Shown here piece after piece: positions 19,533 through 28,603 of a DNA stretch of 64,000 nucleotides. Made by a program: the position numbers and the translations under genes. A model generated the notes under the pieces. The model ran no database searches and was not told where the DNA came from. It saw only the letters and a program-made list of their open reading frames with translations. The stretch's first letter is position 1. Each line of letters begins with the position of its first letter. The stretch comes from Pseudomonas sp. GR 6-02 (GTDB taxonomy: Bacteria > Pseudomonadota > Gammaproteobacteria > Pseudomonadales > Pseudomonadaceae), in the NCBI RefSeq assembly GCF_001655615.1, contig NZ_CP011567.1, positions 6,172,001 through 6,236,000 of the forward strand. The letters run 5' to 3'.

Positions 19533-20927
19533 ATGGCCTCTCGCGCCCTTACCTCGATCGCGCTCAGCGCTGTCACCTTGCTCTCCGGCTGTTCGGCTTT
19601 TCGCAACTACGATTCCGAACTGGCACAAACCAACCAGCAGCTGGCTGCCGGCAACGTCGACGGCGCCTTGACCTTGTTGGAAAAGAACAACACCGGCGCC
19701 GACAAAGACCTGCTCTATTACTTCGAGAAGGGTGAACTGCTGCGCGCCAAGGGCGACTTGTCCGGCAGCCAGAATGCCTGGAGCAGCGCCGATCAGGTGG
19801 TGGGCAAGTGGGAAGACTCGGTCAAGCTCGACACCGAAAAGTACCTGGCTCAGTTCGGCAGCTTCCTGGTCAATGACAAAGTCCGTCGCTACGAAGGCTA
19901 CGACTACGAGAAAGTCATGCTGACCACGCAGATGGCCCTCAACCTGCTGGCGGTGAACGACTTCGACGGCGCGCGCACCGCGATCAAGAAAACTCACGAA
20001 CGTGAAGCGGTGATCGCCGACCTGCGCGACAAGGAATACCTCAAGAGCGAAGAGCAGGCCGAGAAGGAAGGCGTCAAAACCCAGTACAAGGATCTCCAGG
20101 GTTATCCGGTGGCCAGCCTCGACGCGCCAGAAGTGGTCAGCCTGAAAAACAGCTACCAGAGTGCGTTCAGCCATTACCTGGCCGGTTTCGTCTATGAAGC
20201 CCTGGGCGAGAAAGACCTGGCTGCACCGGGCTATCGCAAGGCCGCCGAATTGCGCCCGAACACCCCGCTGCTGGAACAGGCGCTGGTGAATCTCGACAAA
20301 CCCGCCAAGGACGAGGACAGCGACATCCTGATCGTCGTGCAAAGCGGCCTGGCGCCGTCCCGCGACTCGATCCGCATTCCGTTGCCATTGCCGATCAGCA
20401 ACCAGGTGGTGATCACACCGCTGTCGTTCCCGGTCATCAAGCCGGACACCTCGACCGCTCCCTTCGCCCAGATCGGCGTAGACGGTCAGCAGGTGAACCT
20501 GACGCAACTCAACAGCACCACCGCCATGTCCCGCCGCGCGCTGCGTGATGACATGCCGGGCATCATCCTGCGCACCACCGTCCGTGCCGTGACCAAAGGC
20601 GTGGCTCAGAAGAAGATCAACGAATCCAACCCACTGGCGGGTCTTGCGGTCGGGATCTCTTCAGCGGTGCTCGAAGGTGCCGATACCCGTACATGGCGTA
20701 CCCTGCCAGACACCACTCAAGTCGTGCGTCTACGCTTGAAGAAAGGCGAGCACCAAGTCACCCTGCCGAGCGCCGTGGGCGGTTCGGTGGTCAAGATCAC
20801 TGTGGATCAGCGCTATCAGGTCATCAGCCTGCGCGCCGTGGGCAATCAGGTATTCGCCAGCGGCCAGGCCGCTCATGTGATCCCGAGCGCCAACCCGACC
20901 ACCGTGGCCAGCCTCAAACAACCTTAA
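19533..20927 (+). CDS. COG3014-family lipoprotein, copy 2
   Basis: Second lipoprotein of the same family, 464 residues, arranged in tandem with copy 1. The lipobox LLSGC fixes the start at the ATG at 19533. It shares long stretches with copy 1, such as RRYEGYDYEKVMLTTQMALN, the YKDLQGYPV block, and LAAPGYR with ELRPN. It differs most in the C-terminal third (GLAVGISSAVLEG). Strong conservation of the helical half with drift in the C-terminal half suggests an old duplication with divided roles. ycfL follows 15 bases later and probably shares the transcript. Confidence 0.85.
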   Translation: MASRALTSIALSAVTLLSGCSAFRNYDSELAQTNQQLAAGNVDGALTLLEKNNTGADKDLLYYFEKGELLRAKGDLSGSQNAWSSADQVVGKWEDSVKLDTEKYLAQFGSFLVNDKVRRYEGYDYEKVMLTTQMALNLLAVNDFDGARTAIKKTHEREAVIADLRDKEYLKSEEQAEKEGVKTQYKDLQGYPVASLDAPEVVSLKNSYQSAFSHYLAGFVYEALGEKDLAAPGYRKAAELRPNTPLLEQALVNLDKPAKDEDSDILIVVQSGLAPSRDSIRIPLPLPISNQVVITPLSFPVIKPDTSTAPFAQIGVDGQQVNLTQLNSTTAMSRRALRDDMPGIILRTTVRAVTKGVAQKKINESNPLAGLAVGISSAVLEGADTRTWRTLPDTTQVVRLRLKKGEHQVTLPSAVGGSVVKITVDQRYQVISLRAVGNQVFASGQAAHVIPSANPTTVASLKQP

Positions 20928-20942
20928 GAACGGAGTCTTTGC

Positions 20943-21314
20943 ATGCGCTTCAAACTCATCACTGTCGTCGCCCTGGCCTTGCTGGCCGGCTGCGCCACCC
21001 CGCCACCACCGGAGCCAGGCAGCGCTGCCAGCAAGGTCGTGGCCATGGGCAAGCTCAAGAACATCGTGGTCGGCGCCATGCGCGTGGCGCGGGAAAACGG
21101 CTTTATGACGGTCAACGTACAGCTGAGCAACACCAGCTACAACAACAAGACCTTCTACTACCGCTTTGCCTGGCTCGGCCCTGAAGGCTTCCCGGTTGCC
21201 GAAGAGGAAACCTGGAAAAGCCAGATGATGTACGGCGAGCAGACCAGTTTCATCCAGGCCATTGCGCCAACCGCCAAAGCCGTGGATTTCCGTCTCGAAA
21301 TCAAAACGCCTTAA
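20943..21314 (+). CDS. YcfL-family (DUF1425) lipoprotein
   Basis: Small lipoprotein of 123 residues with signal peptide and lipobox LLAGC, followed by a Pro-rich linker (ATPPPPEPGS). The beta-sandwich body contains VNVQLSNTSYNNKTFYYRFAWLGPEGF, which is typical of DUF1425/YcfL. In E. coli ycfL lies next to lpoB, and here too lpoB is the following gene. The exact role is unknown. Confidence 0.82.
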   Translation: MRFKLITVVALALLAGCATPPPPEPGSAASKVVAMGKLKNIVVGAMRVARENGFMTVNVQLSNTSYNNKTFYYRFAWLGPEGFPVAEEETWKSQMMYGEQTSFIQAIAPTAKAVDFRLEIKTP

Positions 21315-21353
21315 GCCCGACACCCTATTCGTTCAGTTCTAGAGAGCATTCCC

Positions 21354-21941
21354 ATGTTTGCACGCTTTTCGTTCATCGCCGTCATCGCCCTCTTGGCCAG
21401 CGGTTGCGCCAACACTTCGCCGACGCTGGGCAGCAAAAACATCAGCTACGGCGACACCAAAGCGGTTGAAACCGTGACCAACGAGTTCGGCTCCACCGAC
21501 CTGCAGATGATCGCCGAATCCATGACCCGCTCCCTGGCCCAGTCCGGCATCCTGCAAGGCCGTCCGGTGGTTCAGGTCTACGACGTGAAGAACAAGACCA
21601 GCGAGTACATCGATACCCGCGAAATCACTACCAGCATCAAGACCCAGCTGATGAAGTCCGGCGTCGCCCGTTTCGCCAGCGACAACACCGCAATGCAGAG
21701 CCAGGTCGACCAGCTCAAGCTGCAAAACCAGAGCGGCCTGTACAAGAAGAGCACCGTGGCCAAGACCGGCAACATGATTGCCGCCCAATACCGTCTTGAA
21801 GGTTCGATCAGCTCGATCGTCAAGCGCAGCAGCGACTACAAGGACGTCTTCTACAAATTCAGCCTGCAATTGATCGACGTTGAAAGCGGTCTGGCCGAGT
21901 GGATGGACGAAAAAGAGATCCGCAAAACCACGGAGCGTTAA
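21354..21941 (+). CDS. lpoB: LpoB-like penicillin-binding protein activator
   Basis: Outer-membrane lipoprotein of 195 residues. It has lipobox LASGC and a disordered N-terminal segment, then the LpoB domain with STDLQMIAESMTRSL, GRPVVQVYDVKNKTSEYIDT and a YRLEGSISS strand. In E. coli LpoB reaches through the periplasm to activate PBP1b. Pseudomonas also uses an unrelated activator, LpoP, so whether this protein activates a penicillin-binding protein here is an inference from family and from the adjacent ycfL. Confidence 0.8.
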   Translation: MFARFSFIAVIALLASGCANTSPTLGSKNISYGDTKAVETVTNEFGSTDLQMIAESMTRSLAQSGILQGRPVVQVYDVKNKTSEYIDTREITTSIKTQLMKSGVARFASDNTAMQSQVDQLKLQNQSGLYKKSTVAKTGNMIAAQYRLEGSISSIVKRSSDYKDVFYKFSLQLIDVESGLAEWMDEKEIRKTTER

Positions 21942-21944
21942 TCG

Positions 21945-22688
21945 ATGCGCACATGGATTGGCATGATGGCCCTGGCTTGCGCGTTCAGCGCGCAAGCGGC
22001 CCCGAAAGTTGCAGTAGCGGATCTGGCGTACCAGGAGCGCGTGGAGCAATACGTCCACACTGTTTCGGCACAGAGTAACCATAGCCAGAGCTATTACGGC
22101 GCCAGTGGTTCATCCAGTTACGAAGAGTACGAAGCCACCAACAGCTACATCGAGCAAGGCGAGTTGCGCAAATTCACCGGCGACATCAAGGGCGAGATCC
22201 TGCGCACCGGGATGTTCCAGTTGGTGCAGGGCACGCCTTACACGGCATCGTCCAAAGGCGACGTGTATGACGTGATCAAGCGCATCAAGGCCGGTAGCTT
22301 CAAGGGTGCCGACTATGTGCTGTTCGGCACCGTGTCAGACATCGACTTCACCCGCGACATGAATGAGCTGGCCAACACCGACAGTTACTCGGCGGTGCTG
22401 GCGTTGACGCTGGTGGCGGACTTCAGCCTGATCAACACCAAGACCTTCGAGATCACCTCGGCCTTCACGGCGATGGGCGAAGGTCAGGACACCAAACTGG
22501 TGAATGGCCGGGACATCCGGGTTTCCCTGAACCGCCCACGGGTGGTGCGTGACGTGTCCAAGGCGTTGGGTGAAGACGTGGCTTCACAACTGAGCCAACA
22601 GCTCGGTGGTGGCGGTTACGAGCAGCCGGGGCAGGCACCGCTGCGTAATAACCTGCCGCGAGATACGGCGCCGGTGATTCTGCACTGA
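21945..22688 (+). CDS. CsgG/LpoB-fold periplasmic protein
   Basis: Exported protein of 247 residues with a cleavable signal peptide ending AQAA and no lipobox, starting 3 bases after the lpoB stop. The body contains the nucleotide-independent CsgG/TolB-N-like pattern: KVAVADLAYQERV near the N-terminus, GEILRTGMFQLVQG, and ADYVLFGTVSDIDF. The C-terminus is Gln/Gly/Pro rich. It is the last gene of the cluster, with a strong terminator after it. It likely works with the LpoB-like protein at the outer membrane; function unproven. Confidence 0.75.
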   Translation: MRTWIGMMALACAFSAQAAPKVAVADLAYQERVEQYVHTVSAQSNHSQSYYGASGSSSYEEYEATNSYIEQGELRKFTGDIKGEILRTGMFQLVQGTPYTASSKGDVYDVIKRIKAGSFKGADYVLFGTVSDIDFTRDMNELANTDSYSAVLALTLVADFSLINTKTFEITSAFTAMGEGQDTKLVNGRDIRVSLNRPRVVRDVSKALGEDVASQLSQQLGGGGYEQPGQAPLRNNLPRDTAPVILH

Positions 22689-22715
22689 TCTCAGACTGGC
22701 CACTCTGTAGTAATG

Positions 22716-22745
22716 AAAAAGGCGACCTCGATAGGTCGCCTTTTT
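22716..22745. terminator. Bidirectional terminator between the lipoprotein cluster and lysE-family gene
   Basis: A 13-bp stem (AAAAAGGCGACCT / AGGTCGCCTTTTT) with a CGAT loop is flanked by A and T tracts on both sides. It serves both convergent units. Confidence 0.9.
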
Positions 22746-22758
22746 TGTGCCTGAAGCT

Positions 22759-23391
22759 TTATGTCGCTGCTTTGCGCAAAGTCGCCATGAATGCCGCCGC
22801 GCCGATGAACAGCCCGGCAAAAGTGCGGTTCATGCGTTTCTGCTGCCTGGGCGTGCGCAACAAACGCAGGACCTTGGCCGCCAGCCCGGTGTAGCCGGCC
22901 ATGACGATCAGGTCGACACAGATCATGGTCACGCCGAGGATCAGGTACTGGGCCACTAGCGGCGCATGGGGATCGATGAATTGCGGCAGCACCGCGAGCA
23001 TGAACACCAAAGCCTTGGGGTTGCTGACGTTCACTAGAAAACCGCGGAACACCAGCGCCATCGGCTTGCCGATCTGCCGAATGGCAGCGTCGTCGCTCAT
23101 CTCATTGGGCAGCGCGCGCCATTGCTTGACCGCGAGGTAGACCAAGTAAGCCACGCCGAACCATTTGATCGCATAAAAGGCAGTGGCGGAGGCCGCGAGG
23201 ATCGCACCGACACCGGCAGCGACAATCGCAATTTGCAACGCCAGGCCCAGTTGCAGACCCAGGGCGTTCCAGTAACCGCGCCAGAAACCGTAGCGCAGGC
23301 CGCTGGACATCGACGCAATGGCGCCGGCACCGGGGGAAAGACTGATTACCCAGCAGGCGGCAAAAAATGCCAGCCATGTTTGAAGCAGCAT
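22759..23391 (-). CDS. LysE-family amino-acid exporter
   Basis: Inner-membrane exporter of the LysE/RhtB family, 210 residues with about six hydrophobic segments. The family start SLSPGAGAIASMSSGLRYG is present, as are the FRGFLVNVSNPKALVF block and FAGLFIGAAAF near the C-terminus. I chose the ATG at 23391 (MLLQTWLAFF), which places the first helix at the N-terminus; the longer frame would add hydrophilic residues before it. The exported substrate (amino acid or related) cannot be inferred. Confidence 0.88.
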   Translation of the reverse strand: MLLQTWLAFFAACWVISLSPGAGAIASMSSGLRYGFWRGYWNALGLQLGLALQIAIVAAGVGAILAASATAFYAIKWFGVAYLVYLAVKQWRALPNEMSDDAAIRQIGKPMALVFRGFLVNVSNPKALVFMLAVLPQFIDPHAPLVAQYLILGVTMICVDLIVMAGYTGLAAKVLRLLRTPRQQKRMNRTFAGLFIGAAAFMATLRKAAT

Positions 23392-23508
23392 TGCACACCT
23401 CGACTCAGACTCGTGACAAACGTCTAAGCTAATGCGCCTTACGACCAATGACTACCGATTTTTTGCAGGACAGAGTGACTGCCGACCAGCGTTGACGGCG
23501 GTAGCGTC

Positions 23509-24102
23509 CTATCGAGCCTGCTTTTCGAACCCGTTTGAAGGAAATACATCAGTACCGCGCCAGCGTCGAACCGAGCGCTGGAAGAACAGGCTGTTGGGCA
23601 CTTGCACCATGGCACTGCCGGTACCGAGCTCTTCGGCTTCGATCAGCGTGGTGTAGAGCAGATTGATCGCCACCACCCGGCCCTTGACGCCCGGCTTGTC
23701 GGTGGTGTCCACCAACTCGACCACATCGCCGATTCGGAATGGGCCGACGGTGAAGATCAGGATCGCGCACAACAGATTGGACAGCACGCTCCACATGGCG
23801 AAAAACGCCACGGCAGCTACCGCCACGAAGCCGGACAACGCGGTCCAGAGCACCGTGGCCGACACCCCAAGACGCTCCAGCACGAAGATCAGCGCGCTAC
23901 CCATGATCAGCCAACGCAAACCACCGCGCAGCGGCATCAAGAACTGCGGCGGGAACGGGTAACGCTCGCCCAGGCGAGTCAGGCCTTTAGCGACGACGCG
24001 CTGAGCGACATAGCCGGCCAGCAGGATCAGCAGGATTTGCACGACCAGCCAGAGCGGCTCGACCCACATCGCCGGCAACGGCAGCTTGAAGGCCTCCATC
24101 AA
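23509..24102 (-). CDS. Small MscS-family mechanosensitive channel
   Basis: Membrane protein of 197 residues with about three helices and a short MscS beta domain. The pore helix reads AVAAVAFFAMWSVLSNLLCAI and is followed by GPFRIGDVVEL and NLLYTTLIEAEELG, which are family signatures. It lacks the large C-terminal vestibule domain of E. coli MscS, as the small members do. The start overlaps the yheS stop as ATGA, so the pair is probably translated together. It likely releases solutes on membrane tension. Confidence 0.88.
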   Translation of the reverse strand: MMEAFKLPLPAMWVEPLWLVVQILLILLAGYVAQRVVAKGLTRLGERYPFPPQFLMPLRGGLRWLIMGSALIFVLERLGVSATVLWTALSGFVAVAAVAFFAMWSVLSNLLCAILIFTVGPFRIGDVVELVDTTDKPGVKGRVVAINLLYTTLIEAEELGTGSAMVQVPNSLFFQRSVRRWRGTDVFPSNGFEKQAR

Positions 24103-26009
24103 GACAGCGCCTCCAGCTCCGCCTGCATACTTTCGAGCAATTCGAGCGCTTCCATCCAGGCTTCTTCCAGCTCGGCTTCACGCACCTTCAGCCGGGCCTG
24201 CTCGGCCAGCAGATCACGCAATTCGTTCTTGCGTGCCGGCTCGTAAATATCGCTGTCGCCGAGGCTGGCGTCGATCTTCGCCAGTTTCTCGTGCAGCTTG
24301 CCCAACTCGGCTTCGAGCTTGTCGGCCTCGCGCTTGTGCGGTGCCAGTTGCTGACGCAACGCGGCGGCGGCCTGGCGCTGGGCTTTCTTGTCGGTCTTGT
24401 CCGGGTTGACCGGGGTATTGCTGACCGGCACGTTGCGCTGACGGTACTCCACCAGCCAACGGGTGTAGTCTTCCAGGTCGCCGTCGAACTCCTCGACCTT
24501 GCCGTCTGCCACCAGATAGAAATTGTCGGTGGTGCTTTTAAGCAAATGACGATCGTGGGAGACCACCAGAACCGCGCCACTGAATTCCTGCAACGCCATG
24601 GTCAGCGCCAGGCGCATTTCCAGGTCCAGGTGGTTGGTCGGTTCGTCGAGCAGCAACAGGTTCGGTCGGCCCCAGGCGATCAGCGCCAGGGCCAGTCGCG
24701 CCTTTTCGCCACCGGAGAAATTCAACACCGGCTCATCGATACGTGCACCCCGGAAGTCGAAACCACCGAGGAAGTCACGCAGGGTCTGCTCACGTTCGGT
24801 TGGCGCCAGGCGCTGCAAGTGCAGCAACGGGCTGGCCTTGGAATCGAGGGAATCCAGTTGATGCTGGGCGAAGTAACCGACCACGGTGTTCTCGCCCCGG
24901 GTCAGTCGGCCCGCCAATGGCTCGAGCTCACCGGAGAGGTTCTTGATCAGGGTCGATTTACCGGCACCGTTGGGGCCGAGCAAACCGATCCGCGCGCCAG
25001 GGGTCAGTTGCAGCTTGACCTTCTCCAGCACGGTTTTTTCGCCATAACCCAAGCGAGCGTCCGATAGATCGATCAGCGGGCTGGAGATTTTCTGCGATTC
25101 GCGAAAGACGAAATCGAACGGCGAATCGACGTGCGCGGCGGACAGCTCTTCCATCCGCTCCAGCGCCTTGATCCGGCTCTGGGCCTGACGGGCCTTGGTG
25201 GCCTGGGCCTTGAAGCGGGCAATGTAGCTTTCCATGTGCGCACGTTGCGCCTGTTGCTTCTCGTACGCCTGCTGTTGCTGTGCCAGACGTTCGGCACGGG
25301 CCCGTTCAAACGCGGTGTAACCGCCGCGATACAGGGTGATCTTGCGTTGATCTACGTGAGCTACGTGATCGACCACGGCATCGAGGAAGTCCCGGTCGTG
25401 GGAAATCAGCAATAAAGTGCCGGGGTAGCTTTTGAGCCACTCTTCGAGCCAGATGATGGCGTCGAGGTCCAAGTGGTTGGTCGGTTCGTCGAGCAGCAAC
25501 AGGTCCGAGGGGCACATCAAAGCCTGCGCCAGATTCAGACGCATCCGCCAGCCACCGGAGAAATCTCCTACTTGCCGGTCCATTTGCTCGTTGGTGAACC
25601 CAAGGCCCGCCAATAGCTTGCGAGCCCGGGCATCGGCGGTGTACCCATCGGCGCTGTCGAGCTCCGAGTGCAGGCGGGCCTGAGCGGCACCGTCATGGGC
25701 CGCTTCGGCCGCCGCCAGGTCGCGTTGCACCTGACGCAGGCGCAGGTCGCCATCGAGCACGTAGTCGACCGCCAGGCGCTCGAGGGTGTCGACCTCCTGG
25801 CGCATGTGGGCGATGCGCCAGTCGGCCGGCAGGAAGCAGTCACCCGAGTCCGGGTGCAGTTCGCCCCGAAGCAAGGCGAACAGGCTCGATTTGCCGGCGC
25901 CGTTGGCACCGATGAGGCCGGCTTTGTGGCCGGCGTGCAGGGTCAGCTCGGCGTCTTCTAGCAGACGTTGCGGGCCACGCTGTAAAGTCAGGTTCTGAAG
26001 TCGAATCAT
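24099..26009 (-). CDS. yheS: ABC-F family ATPase YheS
   Basis: Soluble twin-ABC protein of 636 residues, the same size and layout as E. coli YheS. ABC-F proteins bind the ribosomal E site and relieve stalled translation. ABC1 has Walker A GANGAGKSS and signature FSGGWRMR; ABC2 has GPNGAGKST and FSGGEKARL. Both carry LLLDEPTNHLDL. The inter-domain linker is charged and helical (AQATKARQAQSRIK), and a C-terminal coiled coil follows residue 530. I chose the ATG at 26009 (MIRLQNLTLQ) because the ABC fold begins there. Confidence 0.95.
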   Translation of the reverse strand: MIRLQNLTLQRGPQRLLEDAELTLHAGHKAGLIGANGAGKSSLFALLRGELHPDSGDCFLPADWRIAHMRQEVDTLERLAVDYVLDGDLRLRQVQRDLAAAEAAHDGAAQARLHSELDSADGYTADARARKLLAGLGFTNEQMDRQVGDFSGGWRMRLNLAQALMCPSDLLLLDEPTNHLDLDAIIWLEEWLKSYPGTLLLISHDRDFLDAVVDHVAHVDQRKITLYRGGYTAFERARAERLAQQQQAYEKQQAQRAHMESYIARFKAQATKARQAQSRIKALERMEELSAAHVDSPFDFVFRESQKISSPLIDLSDARLGYGEKTVLEKVKLQLTPGARIGLLGPNGAGKSTLIKNLSGELEPLAGRLTRGENTVVGYFAQHQLDSLDSKASPLLHLQRLAPTEREQTLRDFLGGFDFRGARIDEPVLNFSGGEKARLALALIAWGRPNLLLLDEPTNHLDLEMRLALTMALQEFSGAVLVVSHDRHLLKSTTDNFYLVADGKVEEFDGDLEDYTRWLVEYRQRNVPVSNTPVNPDKTDKKAQRQAAAALRQQLAPHKREADKLEAELGKLHEKLAKIDASLGDSDIYEPARKNELRDLLAEQARLKVREAELEEAWMEALELLESMQAELEALS

Positions 26010-26059
26010 AATGGCGGCGGAGTCTACCAGCTTCGCTCGCAACTGGCGCGAGTAGCACT

Positions 26060-26524
26060 ATGTCCTCTGACCTGTGGAGCTTTTCCCTCGACACTTACGC
26101 CCGTCCCGGCGTTGAACACGCCTGCCTGCAATTGCAGGCAGCGGGTGTGAATGTGTGCCTGCTGCTCTGTGGATTGTGGCTGGGGAAATGTGGAGTCGCC
26201 TGCAACGAACAACGCCTGCAGCTGCTACGCGATGTAGCCGGGCCTTGGGACGCGGATGTCGTGCAACCGTTGCGCACCTTGCGCCAGCAATGGAAAGCCG
26301 CTGCCAGCGAGGATGCCGGTCTGGATGATATACGCGAACAAGTGAAGACACTGGAGATGGAAGCCGAAAGGCATTTGCTGTTGCGACTGGAGCGTTTGGC
26401 GCAGAGTTGGCCGCAGTGTGAAGCGACCGATCTAACGGCCTGGCTGGAAGGTATGGCAGCAGGCGCCGCCAACCTGAGCCGCGACGCGCTGCATCAGCTG
26501 CGCGTCGCGGTAACCGGCACTTAG
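26060..26524 (+). CDS. TIGR02444 family protein
   Basis: Conserved Pseudomonas/Gammaproteobacterial protein of 154 residues, function unknown. It shows the family opening LWSFSLDTYARPGVEHACLQLQ and is otherwise helical and acidic. It is divergent from yheS (50-base gap), and its stop overlaps the convergent algP stop by four bases. Confidence 0.8.
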   Translation: MSSDLWSFSLDTYARPGVEHACLQLQAAGVNVCLLLCGLWLGKCGVACNEQRLQLLRDVAGPWDADVVQPLRTLRQQWKAAASEDAGLDDIREQVKTLEMEAERHLLLRLERLAQSWPQCEATDLTAWLEGMAAGAANLSRDALHQLRVAVTGT

Positions 26525-27684
26525 GAAGCGCTGGTTGGGGTAGTGCTGGTGCTCGACGATGCCGCTGGCGCAGGCGAAGCTGTCGAGGTAGTGGCTACCG
26601 GAGCCGGCGAAGCCGATGCAGCCGGGGCCGGGGTTACTGGCTTGGCGACAGGTGCGGCAGTCGGCTTCGCAGCAACGACTGGCTTTTTCACGGCCGGTTT
26701 TGCTGCTGGCTTGGCGGCAGGTTTTGCAGCCGGTTTGGCAGCGGCAGGTTTGGCTGCTGGTTTCGCTACAGCTGGTTTGGCGGCAGTGGCTGGCTTGGCA
26801 GCGACGGCAGGTTTCGCAGCAGCAGTTTTGGCAGCCGGTTTAGCGGCGGGTTTGGCTGCAGTTTTTGCAGCAGGTTTCGCCGCCGGTTTTGCAGCAGGCT
26901 TGGCTGCAGCGGTTTTAGCCGCGACAGGTTTGGCGGCAGTTTTGGCTGCTGGTTTTGCAGCAGGTTTAGCGGCCGGTTTGGCAGCTGCAGTTTTCGCCAC
27001 GGCGGGTTTGGCAGCCGTGGTTTTGGCAGCGGGTTTAGCGGCAGCTGTTTTGGCAGCGACTGGCTTAGCGGCAGGTTTGGCAGCTGTCGTTTTAGCTGCT
27101 GGTTTCGCAGCGCTGGCAGCGACTGGTTTTTTCGCCGCAGGTTTTGCGGCTGGTTTCGCTGCAGCTTTTACCGGTGCTTTGGCGGCGGTTTTTTTAACAG
27201 GAGCCGCAGCAGGCTTGGCCGGTGCTTTTGCAGCAACCGGTTTGGCAGCGGCTTTCTTCGCAGGTGCCGCGGCTGGCTTGGCCGAACGCAGGGACAACGC
27301 CTTGCCGACAGCCTCTTGGACACGACCGACACCCTGGGCCAGTTTCAGGCTTTCTTGAGCGTCGCGTTTGAGTTGCAGGATGTAGCTGCGAGTTTCGGAC
27401 TGACGAGCCTTGAGGGCGTCAAGCAGGTCCTCAAGTTCTTTCACCGCATCTTTGGCCTTGGCTTGTGCCTTGGCTTTGCCGGCCGCCGCAGCGTCCTGCA
27501 ATTTGGTGCGGGATTTATGCAGTTTTTCCTGCGCTTTTCCGCGCTGCTTTTCCAGTTTGGCGAGCAGTTTTTCAGCATCAGCCAAGGCTTGGGAACAAGC
27601 GTTTTCCAAGTGCTCGAGCAGGCTGCCCGAGAGTTGTTGGAGTAAGTGCAACGGAGTATTTACTGGCTTCTTGGTGGCCGACAT
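26521..27684 (-). CDS. algP: AlgP, histone H1-like alginate regulatory protein
   Basis: Basic DNA-associated protein of 387 residues, known in P. aeruginosa as AlgP/AlgR3, where it affects algD transcription. The N-terminal about 130 residues are helical and charged (LLQQLSGSLLEHLENACSQAL, then Lys/Glu/Ala coiled-coil). From about residue 135 to 350 the protein is an almost unbroken run of KPAA and KTAA units, resembling the C-terminal tail of histone H1. The last about 40 residues turn Pro/Ala/Ser/Thr rich. The coding DNA of the tail is a low-complexity repeat tract prone to length change. It neighbours rsd/algQ, as in P. aeruginosa. Confidence 0.92.
   Translation of the reverse strand: MSATKKPVNTPLHLLQQLSGSLLEHLENACSQALADAEKLLAKLEKQRGKAQEKLHKSRTKLQDAAAAGKAKAQAKAKDAVKELEDLLDALKARQSETRSYILQLKRDAQESLKLAQGVGRVQEAVGKALSLRSAKPAAAPAKKAAAKPVAAKAPAKPAAAPVKKTAAKAPVKAAAKPAAKPAAKKPVAASAAKPAAKTTAAKPAAKPVAAKTAAAKPAAKTTAAKPAVAKTAAAKPAAKPAAKPAAKTAAKPVAAKTAAAKPAAKPAAKPAAKTAAKPAAKPAAKTAAAKPAVAAKPATAAKPAVAKPAAKPAAAKPAAKPAAKPAAKPAVKKPVVAAKPTAAPVAKPVTPAPAASASPAPVATTSTASPAPAASSSTSTTPTSAS
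26655..27280 (-). repeat. KPAA-coding low-complexity repeat tract in algP
   Basis: About 600 bases of degenerate 12-base units (AAA/AAG-CCN-GCN-GCN on the coding strand) encode tandem KPAA/KTAA tetrapeptides. In-frame gain or loss of units is expected, and strain-to-strain length variation in algP is known from P. aeruginosa. Confidence 0.85.
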
Positions 27685-27876
27685 GGTTTACCTCCTGGCT
27701 GACGTGAATGCGGCTCATACTAGACCTCTGCTGCAACCGCCGCTAGGGCATGTTGACAGTATCGAAAGCGCTGCGTTGCAACGAAGTAAAAATGTTCTGC
27801 GCTTACGCAAAACCAGTTCACCTTCGAGAGCATTCACACTGGCATAATCCTGCGCATCTCAGGTCGGAGAGTGCCT

Positions 27877-28542
27877 ATGTCGCGCTACCTTTTTTTATCG
27901 CTGTGCATGTTTTTTTCCGTGGTCCAGGCCGCCGAAAAAACCACCACAAATGACGCTCACGATCTCGCTTACAGCTTGGGTGCGAGCCTTGGCGAACGCT
28001 TGCGCCAGGAGGTTCCGGACCTGCAACTTCAGGCACTGCTCGAAGGTTTGCAGCAAGCCTACCAAGGTAAGCCGCTAGCGCTGAAAGACGAGCAGATCGA
28101 ACAGATTCTTGCCGAGCACGAAGCCCAGGTCGCCGAGCAACCCGCCGTCGCGCAAAGCGAAGTTGCCCTCGAAAAAGAGCGGCGCTTTCTCGATGAGGAA
28201 AAAACCAAACCTGGCGTCCGTCAATTGGCAGATGGAGTATTGCTGACCGAGCTGGCTCCCGGAACTGGCGCGAAGGCAGGACCGAACGGCAAAGTCCAGG
28301 TGCTGTATATCGGTCGTCTACCTGATGGCACCGTGTTCGATCAGAACAGTCAGCCACAGTGGTTCAGTCTTGATAGTGTGATCAGCGGCTGGCGTAGCGC
28401 GCTGCAAAATATGCCGGTCGGCGCAAAATGGCGCCTGGTAATTCCATCGGCGCAAGCCTATGGCGCCGACGGTGCCGGCGACTTGATCGCGCCGTTCACG
28501 CCGCTGGTATTCGAAGTCGAATTGCGTGGTGCTACAAGCTGA
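27877..28542 (+). CDS. FKBP-type peptidyl-prolyl cis-trans isomerase (FklB-like)
   Basis: Protein-folding catalyst of 221 residues with an apparent signal peptide (ending VQA), so probably periplasmic. A helical dimerisation domain (about residues 25-110, including YSLGASLGERL) precedes a C-terminal FKBP domain with VQVLYIGRLPDGTVFDQN, SGWRSALQNMPVGAKWRL and a closing FEVELRG. I chose the ATG at 27877 because GGAGA lies 6 bases upstream; a GTG at 27871 is the alternative. It is followed by a strong terminator shared with rsd. Confidence 0.9.
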   Translation: MSRYLFLSLCMFFSVVQAAEKTTTNDAHDLAYSLGASLGERLRQEVPDLQLQALLEGLQQAYQGKPLALKDEQIEQILAEHEAQVAEQPAVAQSEVALEKERRFLDEEKTKPGVRQLADGVLLTELAPGTGAKAGPNGKVQVLYIGRLPDGTVFDQNSQPQWFSLDSVISGWRSALQNMPVGAKWRLVIPSAQAYGADGAGDLIAPFTPLVFEVELRGATS

Positions 28543-28555
28543 ATGCCGGAAACGA

Positions 28556-28582
28556 AAAACGGTGCGCATTGCGCACCGTTTT
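28556..28582. terminator. Bidirectional terminator between the FKBP gene and rsd
   Basis: A 12-bp perfect stem AAAACGGTGCGC / GCGCACCGTTTT with loop ATT lies between two convergent genes. Confidence 0.9.
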
Positions 28583-28603
28583 CAGTGTCTAGCCGGGAAG
28601 GGT

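Noticed and set aside
26655..27280. Tandem repeats as a possible CRISPR array
   Set aside because: The repeats are degenerate in-frame coding units without spacers and belong to algP.
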